From contig DAOVIO010000053.1 in the NCBI GenBank assembly GCA_030673645.1, forward strand, positions 1-21,670: 21,670 nt of DNA, read 5' to 3'. Shown here in pieces: positions 1 to 5,852 of the stretch. Below the pieces are notes generated by a model that saw nothing but the letters and a program-made list of their open reading frames with translations, ran no database searches and had not been told where the DNA came from. The number at the start of each line of letters is the position of its first letter. The first letter of the stretch is position 1. Source of the stretch: JAGLSB01 sp023135955. GTDB taxonomy: Bacteria; Bacteroidota; Bacteroidia; Bacteroidales; GCA-2748055. Position numbers and translations under genes: made by a program.

Positions 1-1
1 A

Positions 2-286
2 AAGCTTACAGAATCTGTATTTCATCTACCATCTAATGTAGATTTACCATCCACATTCTCCTCGTCTTTTTTTCTTTTCAGACATAAGCTTAACCTCAAT
101 AATAACTTCATATTATTCCTTACGCTTTTCATGCTCCGAATTCCTAAAAAGATATATATCCATTATATTAAAGTCCCAACTCTGGCTATTTTTACTAAAA
201 AAGAAAGAAAACGTTTCTTGAGGAAAATAGTTAAGGCAAGTACGTGGAGGAGGCATTTTAGGTCTTATTTTAAGGTATTTAGGTGA
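2..286 (+). CDS. C-terminal end of an unidentified protein (5' end outside the window)
   Basis: The frame starting at base 2 stays open for 94 codons and ends in TGA at 284-286. No stop occurs back to the window edge, so this may be the tail of a gene that begins upstream. The last 50 residues are strongly basic, with segments such as TKKERKRFLRKIVKAS and WRRHFRSYFKVFR, and look more like a protein end than random translation. The part before it (about residues 18-45) is rich in Phe, Leu, Ser and Asn and is less convincing. An ATG at 131-133 would alternatively give a 51-residue basic protein. I recognise no family. Its position just upstream of the GDP-fucose operon would suit a glycan-related gene, but that is only context. 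It may also be chance in AT-rich DNA. Confidence 0.35.
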   Translation, partial: KLTESVFHLPSNVDLPSTFSSSFFLFRHKLNLNNNFILFLTLFMLRIPKKIYIHYIKVPTLAIFTKKERKRFLRKIVKASTWRRHFRSYFKVFR

Positions 287-299
287 TGGGGAGGGGAGG

Positions 300-331
300 G
301 GTTACGAGGTTACGGGGGTTACAAGGGTTGC
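300..331. repeat. Octamer repeat array, copy 1 (GGTTACGR type)
   Basis: Four degenerate octamers in a row: GGTTACGA at 300, GGTTACGG at 308, GGTTACAA at 317 and GGTTGC at 326. The spacing is 8, 9 and 9 bases. They begin 13 bases after the stop of the partial gene at 2-286. The family is the same as in the larger arrays at 3545-3648, 5204-5288 and 14768-14817. Confidence 0.6.
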
Positions 332-391
332 ACAAAAAAAAGTGCTTTCAAAAATACATAGCCTGCCTCAATCATCAACAAAAGACATCAC

Positions 392-458
392 CCCCGATAG
401 CTATAAGGGGTGAGCATTAGTGAGAAAAAATACTGAAACAGGATTTGATCCAATTCAC
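392..458. repeat. 67-bp dispersed direct repeat, left copy
   Basis: It aligns without gaps to 3383-3449 with about 11 mismatches in 67 positions. Both copies start with CCCCGATAGCTAT, share TGAGCATTAGT and ACAGGATTTGA, and end in ATTCAC. The two copies have the same orientation and bracket the gmd-fcl operon. The CCGATAGCTAT start is half of the palindrome seen in full at 3513 and 3664. Confidence 0.7.
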
Positions 459-550
459 AGCATAATAAAATCAACAAAACCCACTCAACCACTTCCCCTA
501 AAAATCCAAAAACTGTTCAGCACCTCCGGAGCTGGGGAAATACCCGTTTT

Positions 551-700
551 CTTACCCCGGACGGCAAGCGTCCGGGGCTATTCAATGTATTACCACGCTG
601 TTGTAAAGATGTTCATGATGGCGTATTTCCCTTGGGTAGCAAGTACCCAGGGCTATTCAACTGTTACCACTCCTTGGTAAATATCTTAATAAAAACATTC
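551..700. repeat. Two tandem 75-bp hairpin units
   Basis: Unit 1 has a perfect 9-bp stem, CCCCGGACG (555-563) and CGTCCGGGG (569-577), with loop GCAAG. Unit 2 has CCCTTGGGTA (629-638) and TACCCAGGG (644-652), one bulged base, and the same GCAAG loop. After each stem follows GGCTATTCAA and then a TTACCAC-type segment. The motif GGCTATTCAA recurs at 576 and 651, giving a period of 75. The stems differ in sequence but both pair, which suggests selection on structure. The series reads through as a short open frame, but I treat it as non-coding. Confidence 0.65.
679..700. repeat. 22-bp direct repeat, copy 1 (partner at 938-959)
   Basis: The 22 bases at 679-700 match 938-959 with one difference (A against C at the tenth position). 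Both are preceded by a related ACCACT/ACCACTTCC stretch, so the similarity reaches some bases further left. Copy 1 is the end of the second 75-bp hairpin unit; copy 2 lacks the hairpin. Confidence 0.6.
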
Positions 701-708
701 TATGGTAC

Positions 709-728
709 AGACGCAAAATATTGCGTCT
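709..728. repeat. Perfect palindrome AGACGCAA-AATA-TTGCGTCT
   Basis: Eight-bp perfect inverted repeat, AGACGCAA (709-716) and TTGCGTCT (721-728), with loop AATA. It is REP-like and lies alone in the gene-free region. A half copy, AGACGCAATAAA, is seen at about 3461. No T-run follows, so I do not call it a terminator. Confidence 0.6.
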
Positions 729-796
729 CTCCAATTGGGGCAATTATTGAATATTTTCTTGTTTCTTTTTTTCCGTCATATAATAGATAAGGACTG

Positions 797-820
797 ACTC
801 AACCACTCAACTACTCAACC
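797..820. repeat. Octamer repeat array, copy 2 (ACTCAACY)
   Basis: Three contiguous octamers: ACTCAACC at 797, ACTCAACT at 805 and ACTCAACC at 813. They are the reverse complement of GGTTGAGT in the arrays at 5204 and 14778. Looser repeats of CATCACTT and CCCATCA type continue to about 870. Confidence 0.6.
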
Positions 821-1107
821 TCACCCATCACTTCCCATCATGTCATCACTTCTTCATCACCTCCCCTCTGGATAACGCATGCATTGTCCCTACATTTACT
901 TCCTTACCGTATCAACGTAACCCCTTAACCACTTCCCAAATATCTTCATAAAAACATTCCTCACAACCCCATAAGCAGCCGGCCCCGACACCTCCAATCT
1001 TAACAGAAATTTAAATCAAATTTTTACTATTTTTATATCTTAATATAAATGAAAAAAGGATTCTGTATTTACATAAGAATTCTTAATTATTTTTGGAGAT
1101 ATCAACT

Positions 1108-2235
1108 ATGAAAATCGCATTAATAACCGGTATTACCGGACAAGACGGAGCCTACCTTGCGGAGCTTCTTTTATCGAAAAATTATATCGTCCATGGTGTT
1201 AAACGAAGGTCTTCTTCATTCAATACCGACCGCATCGATCACTTGTATCAGGATCCGCATATCGAGAACAAAAATTTTATTCTTCATTATGGAGACCTGA
1301 CCGATTCTACGAATCTTATTCGAATTGTCCAGGAAGTTAAGCCCGACGAAATCTATAATTTGGGGGCACAAAGTCATGTGCAGGTTTCTTTTGAAACGCC
1401 TGAATATACAGCCAATTCAGATGCCTTGGGGACATTACGTATTTTAGAAGCTATCAGATTACTTGGAATGTCTGAAAAAACACGCTTCTACCAGGCTTCC
1501 ACCAGCGAGATGTATGGCATGGTTCAGGAAGTGCCGCAGACAGAAAAGACGCCCTTCTATCCACGAAGTCCGTATGGTGTAGCTAAGCTTTATGCCTATT
1601 GGATTACCGTAAATTACCGCGAAGCATATGGAATATATGCCTGTAACGGAATATTGTTTAATCATGAGTCGCCTATTCGGGGAGAAACTTTTGTGACCCG
1701 AAAGATTACGAGAGGAATAGCGCAAATAATCTATGGCCTTCGTGAAAAACTTTACCTTGGCAATTTAAATGCTGAAAGGGACTGGGGTCATGCTAAAGAT
1801 TATGTAAAAGCAATGTACCTGATGCTTCAACAAGAGAAGCCAAAAGATTATGTTATATCTACAGGCGTTACGACTTCAGTGCGCGAATTTATCAGGACTT
1901 CTTTTGAAAAAGCCGGAATCATAGTTGAATTTAAAGGAAACGGTAGGGATGAAAAGGCTTATATCCTAAATATTGATGGTTTGCCAGAAAATACAGTTTT
2001 GGATCAGTCATCTATCGGGAGATGTGTTGTGGAAGTCGATCCTAAATATTTCCGTCCTACAGAGGTAGAATTACTGATTGGTGATTCCTCAAAGGCTCAA
2101 AAGGAGCTAAACTGGAAACCGGAATATGATTTGAATACTTTGATCGGTGAAATGATTGAAGGAGATATTAAATTGATGGAAAAGGAGAAATCGTTAAGAG
2201 ATCTCGGTCATGATTCATTGAATCATTTTGAATGA
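1108..2235 (+). CDS. gmd: GDP-mannose 4,6-dehydratase
   Basis: Converts GDP-D-mannose to GDP-4-keto-6-deoxy-D-mannose in the cytoplasm, the first step of GDP-L-fucose synthesis; the cofactor is NADP(H). The 375-residue protein is full length for the extended SDR family. The nucleotide-binding motif GITGQDG is at residues 8-14. The catalytic set matches E. coli Gmd numbering exactly: Thr132, Glu134, Tyr156 and Lys160 (in STSEMYG and YGVAK). NHESPIRGETFVTRK is the typical substrate-binding stretch. I chose the ATG at 1108, preceded by GGAG ten bases upstream; a TTG at 1093 would add five residues that include this site and is unlikely. The stop is one base before the ATG of fcl, so the two are cotranscribed and probably translationally coupled. 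The fucose may end up in surface polysaccharide or glycoproteins. Confidence 0.97.
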   Translation: MKIALITGITGQDGAYLAELLLSKNYIVHGVKRRSSSFNTDRIDHLYQDPHIENKNFILHYGDLTDSTNLIRIVQEVKPDEIYNLGAQSHVQVSFETPEYTANSDALGTLRILEAIRLLGMSEKTRFYQASTSEMYGMVQEVPQTEKTPFYPRSPYGVAKLYAYWITVNYREAYGIYACNGILFNHESPIRGETFVTRKITRGIAQIIYGLREKLYLGNLNAERDWGHAKDYVKAMYLMLQQEKPKDYVISTGVTTSVREFIRTSFEKAGIIVEFKGNGRDEKAYILNIDGLPENTVLDQSSIGRCVVEVDPKYFRPTEVELLIGDSSKAQKELNWKPEYDLNTLIGEMIEGDIKLMEKEKSLRDLGHDSLNHFE

Positions 2236-2236
2236 T

Positions 2237-3340
2237 ATGATAGAAAAAAAAGCGAAAATATATATAGCGGGGCACAGTGGACTGGTTGGTTCTGCCATCT
2301 TAAACATTTTTGAAGAAAATGGTTTTATGAATCTCTTGTTAAGAACACAAGCAGAGCTCGATTTGATGGATGAATTAGCAGTAAAAACTTTCTTCGAAAC
2401 AGAAAAGCCGGAATATGTTATCATTGCAGCAGCAAAGGTTGGGGGGATTATGGCTAATAATATTTACCGGGCCGATTTTTTATATGAAAATCTGAAGATC
2501 CAGAATAACCTCATTCATCAAAGCTATGTTTATGGAGTAAAGAAATTGATCTTCCTGGGAAGCTCGTGTATTTATCCAAAAGATGCACCACAGCCACTTA
2601 AAGAAGATTCTTTACTTACTTCCGAGCTGGAATACACCAATGAGCCCTATGCCATTGCTAAGATTGCAGGGATAAAATTGTGTGAGGCATATAACCTTCA
2701 GTATAATACGAATTTTATTTCACTGATGCCTACAAATATGTATGGTCCAAATGATAATTTCGATCTGGAGAAGTCACATGTTTTTCCTGCAGTAATCAGA
2801 AAATTACATCTGGGAAAAAGTTTGCAGGATAATAACTGGGTATCTATCCGAAAAGATTTGGATAAGAAAACGGTTGAGAACATCAACGGTTCTTCCAGTG
2901 AAAAAGAGATCCTTTCAATACTTAATAAATACGGCATTACAAAAGAGGGTGAAAAAACAAATGTCAGTTTCTGGGGAACCGGTTCTCCCCGTAGGGAATT
3001 TTTACATTCATCAGATTTGGCTAAGGCATGTTTGTTTATTTTTGAGAATATTGATTTTATTGATCTTATTGACGACAAAAACAAACTGAGAGAAGTCGTT
3101 AAAAATATCAGCAACACCCATATTAATATAGGAACCGGAAAAGACATCAGTATTAAGGAACTTGTTGAGCTTGCCTCTGAGATTATTGGGTATAAGGGAA
3201 GCATTTTGTGGGACAGCTCCTTTCCAGATGGCACACATCAGAAACTAATGGATGTTGAGAAGGTTCATTCGCTGGGATGGAAGGAAGAGATTTCTATCAG
3301 GGAAGGAATAAAAGGGGTGTACAATATTCTTAAATCTTAA
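2237..3340 (+). CDS. fcl: GDP-L-fucose synthase (epimerase/reductase)
   Basis: NADPH-dependent 3,5-epimerase/4-reductase that turns the Gmd product into GDP-L-fucose. The 367-residue protein is an extended SDR. Rossmann motif GHSGLVG is at residues 12-18 and AAAKVGG at 64-70. The catalytic residues of E. coli WcaG (Ser107, Cys109, Tyr136, Lys140, His179) correspond to Ser109, Cys111, Tyr138, Lys142 and His181. It is about 45 residues longer than the E. coli enzyme. Most of the excess lies at about 194-240, between the His181 region and WGTGSPRREF, with a smaller one near 268-285. From memory, Bacteroides enzymes carry similar insertions, so I read this as a lineage trait. The ATG at 2237 follows the gmd stop by one base; a TTG at 2228 would overlap gmd by eight bases. 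I chose the ATG. Confidence 0.96.
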   Translation: MIEKKAKIYIAGHSGLVGSAILNIFEENGFMNLLLRTQAELDLMDELAVKTFFETEKPEYVIIAAAKVGGIMANNIYRADFLYENLKIQNNLIHQSYVYGVKKLIFLGSSCIYPKDAPQPLKEDSLLTSELEYTNEPYAIAKIAGIKLCEAYNLQYNTNFISLMPTNMYGPNDNFDLEKSHVFPAVIRKLHLGKSLQDNNWVSIRKDLDKKTVENINGSSSEKEILSILNKYGITKEGEKTNVSFWGTGSPRREFLHSSDLAKACLFIFENIDFIDLIDDKNKLREVVKNISNTHINIGTGKDISIKELVELASEIIGYKGSILWDSSFPDGTHQKLMDVEKVHSLGWKEEISIREGIKGVYNILKS

Positions 3341-3382
3341 TAGAGCAATTCCGCCTGCAACGGATAAGTGAGTGATGGTGAG

Positions 3383-3449
3383 CCCCGATAGCTATTGGTA
3401 GTGAGCATTAGTAAGAAAATGTAATGAGACAGGATTTGAACCTATTCAC
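3383..3449. repeat. 67-bp dispersed direct repeat, right copy
   Basis: Same element as 392-458, about 84% identical without gaps. In this copy the segment 3429-3445, read on the minus strand, is ATAGG-TTCAAAT-CCTGT. That has the form of a tRNA T-arm: a 5-bp stem with one G-T pair, and GGTTCAAATCC matching the B-box consensus. No anticodon arm or CCA end follows, so it is not a tRNA gene. Confidence 0.65.
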
Positions 3450-3512
3450 TCGAAAATATTAAGACGCAATAAATTCACTCTACATCACGACATCACGACA
3501 TCACCTCCCATC

Positions 3513-3681
3513 TCCCGATAGCTATCGGGATCCCATCACCCCTTCCCGTATTCCCGTATTCCCGTAACCCCGTAACCCCGTAACCCCTTCACTCCCATCA
3601 CCCCTTCCCGTATTCCCGTAACCCCGTAACCCCCGTCACCCCCGTCACCTCTTCACTCCCATCTCCCGATAGCTATCGGGA
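3513..3681. repeat. Pair of identical 18-bp perfect palindromes
   Basis: TCCCGATAGCTATCGGGA is a perfect palindrome at 3513-3530 and again at 3664-3681. The flanks are also shared: CTCCCATC on the left and TCCCATCAC on the right, so each belongs to a direct repeat of roughly 33 bases. The octamer array lies between them. The copies at 392 and 3383 contain only the left half with a changed right half. Confidence 0.75.
3545..3648. repeat. Octamer repeat array, copy 3 (CCCGTATT/CCCGTAAC/CCCGTCAC)
   Basis: In phase from 3545: CCCGTATT, CCCGTATT, CCCGTAAC three times, CCCTTCAC, TCCCATCA. It resumes at 3607 with CCCGTATT, CCCGTAAC twice, and after single extra bases CCCGTCAC at 3632 and 3641. The 8-base phase persists although the sequence of the octamer changes. 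CCCGTAAC is the reverse complement of GTTACGGG, a rotation of the GGTTACGG unit seen at 300 and 5233. Confidence 0.75.
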
Positions 3682-3777
3682 TCCCATCACATCATCACTC
3701 CACCAAATTAGCACACTAAACAATCAGTTTTTTATTTTGAAGCATCATTTGCCCAAATTTTATATTTACTTTGCAAA

Positions 3778-5199
3778 ATGAATTTTCACAAAAGCATATC
3801 CTTATATCTCATTTTGTGGGGCTTAGGCTTTTCTCTTGTTCAGGCGCAACCCTTATACAAAAGCCTGTTCCGGGTTAATGAAATTACTATTACGGGTAAC
3901 GAAACAACGAAGGAAGAAATAATATTGCGTGAGCTTGATTTTCACGTTGAAGACAGCATTTCACCAACAGACCTTATTGATAAAATAAACAATAGCAAAA
4001 ATAATCTACATAATACCTATCTTTTTAATTTCGTTGATATACTGTATCAAATTGACGGCTTTGATATAAATATAAATATCAGATTAACTGAACGCTGGTA
4101 TATCTGGCCTGTTCCCATTTTCGAAATTGCAGAACGCAATCTGCCTGCCTGGCTGGAAGAACCAAACTGGGAAGAAATAAATTATGGTTTCTTTATAGAC
4201 AGGAATAATTTCAGAGGCAGGAAAGAATTGCTCCAGCTTAAAGCCAGATGGGGCTACAAAGAACAATTAAGCCTAAGTTATTCGAAGCCAAATCTGGATA
4301 GAGCACAGAAACATGGTTTAGATCTTGGACTAAATAAATTTAGACAACATGAAGTCACACTACAGACTATAAATAACGTGCCCGTTAATTACAGCAACCA
4401 TGCGGCCTATATCTTTAGTAATTTCTCCGCTTTTGCAACACATACTTACCGGCCAAAATTTTACGCTATCCATAAAACAACTTTTTCGTTCAACTCTGTA
4501 TCTCTTCACGAAAATGATAAGCGTATGGAATATTACGGCAACAACGCCGATTTCATGGATTGGTTTAACTTCCAATATCAATTTGAATATGATAAACGTG
4601 ATTATAAAATTTATCCGCTCCACGGCTATTTATTTAAAGCTGGATTTACAAAGCGAGGTTTAGGAATTCTAAAGGATTTTACTACTCCAAAAAACTTTAT
4701 TTATCTATCCGGAAGCTTTAATTATGAGCTTTCTGAAAGGATATTTCTTGAAAATGCTGCAAAATTCAGACTTACGAAAGATGAAGATCTTCCTTATATA
4801 TTCAGACAAGCCCTTGGTTATACTACTTTCTTAAGAGGATTTGAATTGTATACTATTGACGGAAATGCATATGCAATTAATATAAATAATCTTAAATATA
4901 ATCTGATTCCCACACGGAATTTTAAATTCCCTCTTGTACCATGGGAACAGTTCAACAAAGTTCACCTTGCTGTTTATACTAATTTGTTTTTCGATATGGC
5001 CTATGTACAGGGAAAGTATTATTATGATGACAGTCCGGAAATTGGCAATAATTTACAAAATCAATTACTTTACAGCACTGGTTTGGGAATAGATTTGGTA
5101 AGCTATTATGACCAGGTGTACCGCTTTGAGTTTACTCTAAACAGTTTGGGGGAAACAGGTTTTTTTGTGCATTTGGAAACACCTTTTAGGAGGTGGTGA
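3778..5199 (+). CDS. Omp85-family outer-membrane protein (BamA/TamA-like, one POTRA)
   Basis: The product is 473 residues with an N-terminal signal peptide ending near VQAQ (residue 23 or 24). Residues 31-105 look like one POTRA domain (VNEITITGNETTKEEIILREL, then IDGFDININIRLTERW). The remainder, about 130-473, alternates aromatic and polar residues as in a 16-strand barrel. LRGF at residues 352-355 is the (V/L)RGF lock motif of Omp85 loop 6, and the protein ends in a barrel-type strand, VHLETPFRRW. It is much shorter than BamA, which has five POTRA domains, so the main assembly factor is unlikely. A lineage-specific Omp85/TamA-like factor for export or insertion of surface proteins or lipids fits better; the substrate is unknown. 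The start ATG follows an AT-rich leader with no Shine-Dalgarno sequence. Confidence 0.85.
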   Translation: MNFHKSISLYLILWGLGFSLVQAQPLYKSLFRVNEITITGNETTKEEIILRELDFHVEDSISPTDLIDKINNSKNNLHNTYLFNFVDILYQIDGFDININIRLTERWYIWPVPIFEIAERNLPAWLEEPNWEEINYGFFIDRNNFRGRKELLQLKARWGYKEQLSLSYSKPNLDRAQKHGLDLGLNKFRQHEVTLQTINNVPVNYSNHAAYIFSNFSAFATHTYRPKFYAIHKTTFSFNSVSLHENDKRMEYYGNNADFMDWFNFQYQFEYDKRDYKIYPLHGYLFKAGFTKRGLGILKDFTTPKNFIYLSGSFNYELSERIFLENAAKFRLTKDEDLPYIFRQALGYTTFLRGFELYTIDGNAYAININNLKYNLIPTRNFKFPLVPWEQFNKVHLAVYTNLFFDMAYVQGKYYYDDSPEIGNNLQNQLLYSTGLGIDLVSYYDQVYRFEFTLNSLGETGFFVHLETPFRRW

Positions 5200-5203
5200 T
5201 CTG

Positions 5204-5288
5204 GGTTGAGTGGTTAGGTTGAGTGGCTACGTGGTTACGCGGTTGAGTGGTTACGCGGTTACGCGGTTACGCGGTTGAGTGGTTATAG
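5204..5288. repeat. Octamer repeat array, copy 4 (GGTTGAGT/GGTTACGC)
   Basis: This is the most regular array. After GGTTGAGT at 5204 and a five-base GGTTA, nine octamers follow without a break from 5217 to 5288: GGTTGAGT, GGCTACGT, GGTTACGC, GGTTGAGT, GGTTACGC three times, GGTTGAGT, GGTTATAG. It starts four bases after the stop codon of the Omp85 gene, in the gap between two convergent genes. Two unit types, GGTTGAGT and GGTTACGC, are mixed irregularly. Confidence 0.85.
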
Positions 5289-5302
5289 TTTTTTAACCGC
5301 GT
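5269..5302. terminator. Stem-loop between convergent genes, possible terminator
   Basis: ACGCGGTT (5269-5276) pairs perfectly with AACCGCGT (5295-5302) around an 18-base loop that includes TTTTTT. The left arm is made from the octamer array. The position between two convergent gene ends suits a bidirectional terminator, but there is no T-run after the stem on either strand, so this is tentative. Confidence 0.3.
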
Positions 5303-5355
5303 ATTCCCGTATCCACTTAACCGCTTCTTCCTGGGGTTCTGGGTTTTAGAACCTG

Positions 5356-5724
5356 TTAGTTATGATGGTGACCGTCACCGTGATCATGGTCGTGGTTACA
5401 GTTTTCTCCAGTTGATTCGAGGGTATCGGTAAGGTATTTTTCAATGATTAAATCTGCATTTTCTTCTGCTGCACCCTTTATCACTTTTATTTTAAATTGT
5501 TCGAATATTGTAACGGCTCTTTGCCCGATTCCTCCAAGAATAATCTCTGTAGCACCCATTTCTGCAACCCATTTTGGAATTACGCCCGGCTCATGAGGCG
5601 GAGGTTTTAACATTTCAGTATTTACCACTATATTATTTTCAACTATGTAAAATTTAAACATGCCTGCTCCACCAAAATGTCCGTGAAGATTGTCGCCGTT
5701 TAAAGGAATTGCAATTTTTCTCAT
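5356..5724 (-). CDS. NifX/NifB C-terminal-type (dinitrogenase Fe-Mo cofactor-like) protein with His-rich tail
   Basis: A 122-residue protein of the PF02579 fold used by NifX, NafY and the C-terminal part of NifB to carry metal-cluster precursors. The family form is visible: MRKIAIPL at the N-terminus, LHGHFGGAGMF with His14 and His16, PPHEPGVIPKWVAE near 42-55, and ATEIILGGIGQRA. The last 14 residues form a metal-binding-looking tail, with Cys109 and His111, 113, 115, 119, 120 and 121 mixed with Asp. No other nif gene is in the window, so a role in nitrogen fixation is not supported. Stand-alone members are common in anaerobes and are thought to bind iron-sulfur or molybdenum clusters. It is divergent from comF, and CAAAATTA at 5788-5795 gives TAATTTTG on its strand as a possible -7 element. 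Confidence 0.85.
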   Translation of the reverse strand: MRKIAIPLNGDNLHGHFGGAGMFKFYIVENNIVVNTEMLKPPPHEPGVIPKWVAEMGATEIILGGIGQRAVTIFEQFKIKVIKGAAEENADLIIEKYLTDTLESTGENCNHDHDHGDGHHHN

Positions 5725-5787
5725 TATATATGTTCTTTTAAAACCGGTTTGAAAATGATGTTTTTATTATTTCTATAAAAACTTTTA

Positions 5788-5795
5788 CAAAATTA
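5788..5795 (-). promoter_or_regulatory. Possible -7 element for the NifX-like gene
   Basis: On the minus strand the sequence reads TAATTTTG, an exact match to the Bacteroidota -7 consensus TAnnTTTG, 64 bases upstream of the ATG. No TTTG is found at the usual 19-base spacing, so the call rests on one element only. Confidence 0.3.
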
Positions 5796-5852
5796 GCAGA
5801 TTTTCCGTTTACCCTGGCAGTTTTTCAAGAAGAATTTACATTAATAAGTGAT

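Larger units (their letters stand above)
287..1107. other. Gene-free, repeat-rich intergenic region upstream of gmd
   Basis: About 820 bases without a convincing gene. The stretch contains octamer repeats near 300 and 797, one copy of a 67-bp dispersed element (392-458), a pair of 75-bp hairpin units (551-700), a perfect palindrome (709-728) and a 22-bp direct repeat (679-700 and 938-959, one mismatch). The last 90 bases are AT-rich and should hold the gmd promoter. TATTTTTG at 1088-1095 matches the Bacteroidota -7 consensus TAnnTTTG, but it lies only 12 bases before the ATG and has no TTTG at the right distance, so I do not call it as a promoter. Confidence 0.7.
3341..3777. other. Gene-free, repeat-rich intergenic region after fcl
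   Basis: About 440 bases with no gene. It contains the right copy of the 67-bp element (3383-3449), two identical 18-bp palindromes (3513 and 3664) inside a shared context of roughly 33 bases, and a dense octamer array between them. A larger period of about 62 bases is visible, because CCCATCACCCCTTCCCGTAT occurs at 3532 and again at 3594. The last 40 bases are AT-rich; TATATTTA at 3761-3768 could be a -7 element for the next gene, with a TTTG 21 bases upstream (3736-3739). I see no clear terminator for gmd-fcl. Confidence 0.7.

Noticed and set aside
420..680. Open frame of 86 codons from a GTG or similar start
   Set aside because: It is the translation of a repeat half and of the two 75-bp hairpin units. 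The repeated peptide (ASxxGYS) follows from the DNA repeat; there is no start signal and no protein-like composition.
1088..1095. TATTTTTG as the gmd promoter -7 element
   Set aside because: It matches the consensus, but it is 12 bases from the ATG, overlaps the GGAG site, and no TTTG lies about 19 bases upstream.
2698..3234. 178-codon open frame on the minus strand inside fcl
   Set aside because: It lies fully within a clear GDP-fucose synthase gene on the other strand and resembles no protein family; a shadow frame.
3545..3648. CRISPR array
   Set aside because: Units are 8 bases without spacers; there are no 25-40 base repeats of constant sequence and no cas gene in the window.
5356..5724. 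Evidence for nitrogen fixation
   Set aside because: A single NifX-like domain without nifHDK, nifE, nifN or nifB is not enough; stand-alone members occur in many non-fixing anaerobes.
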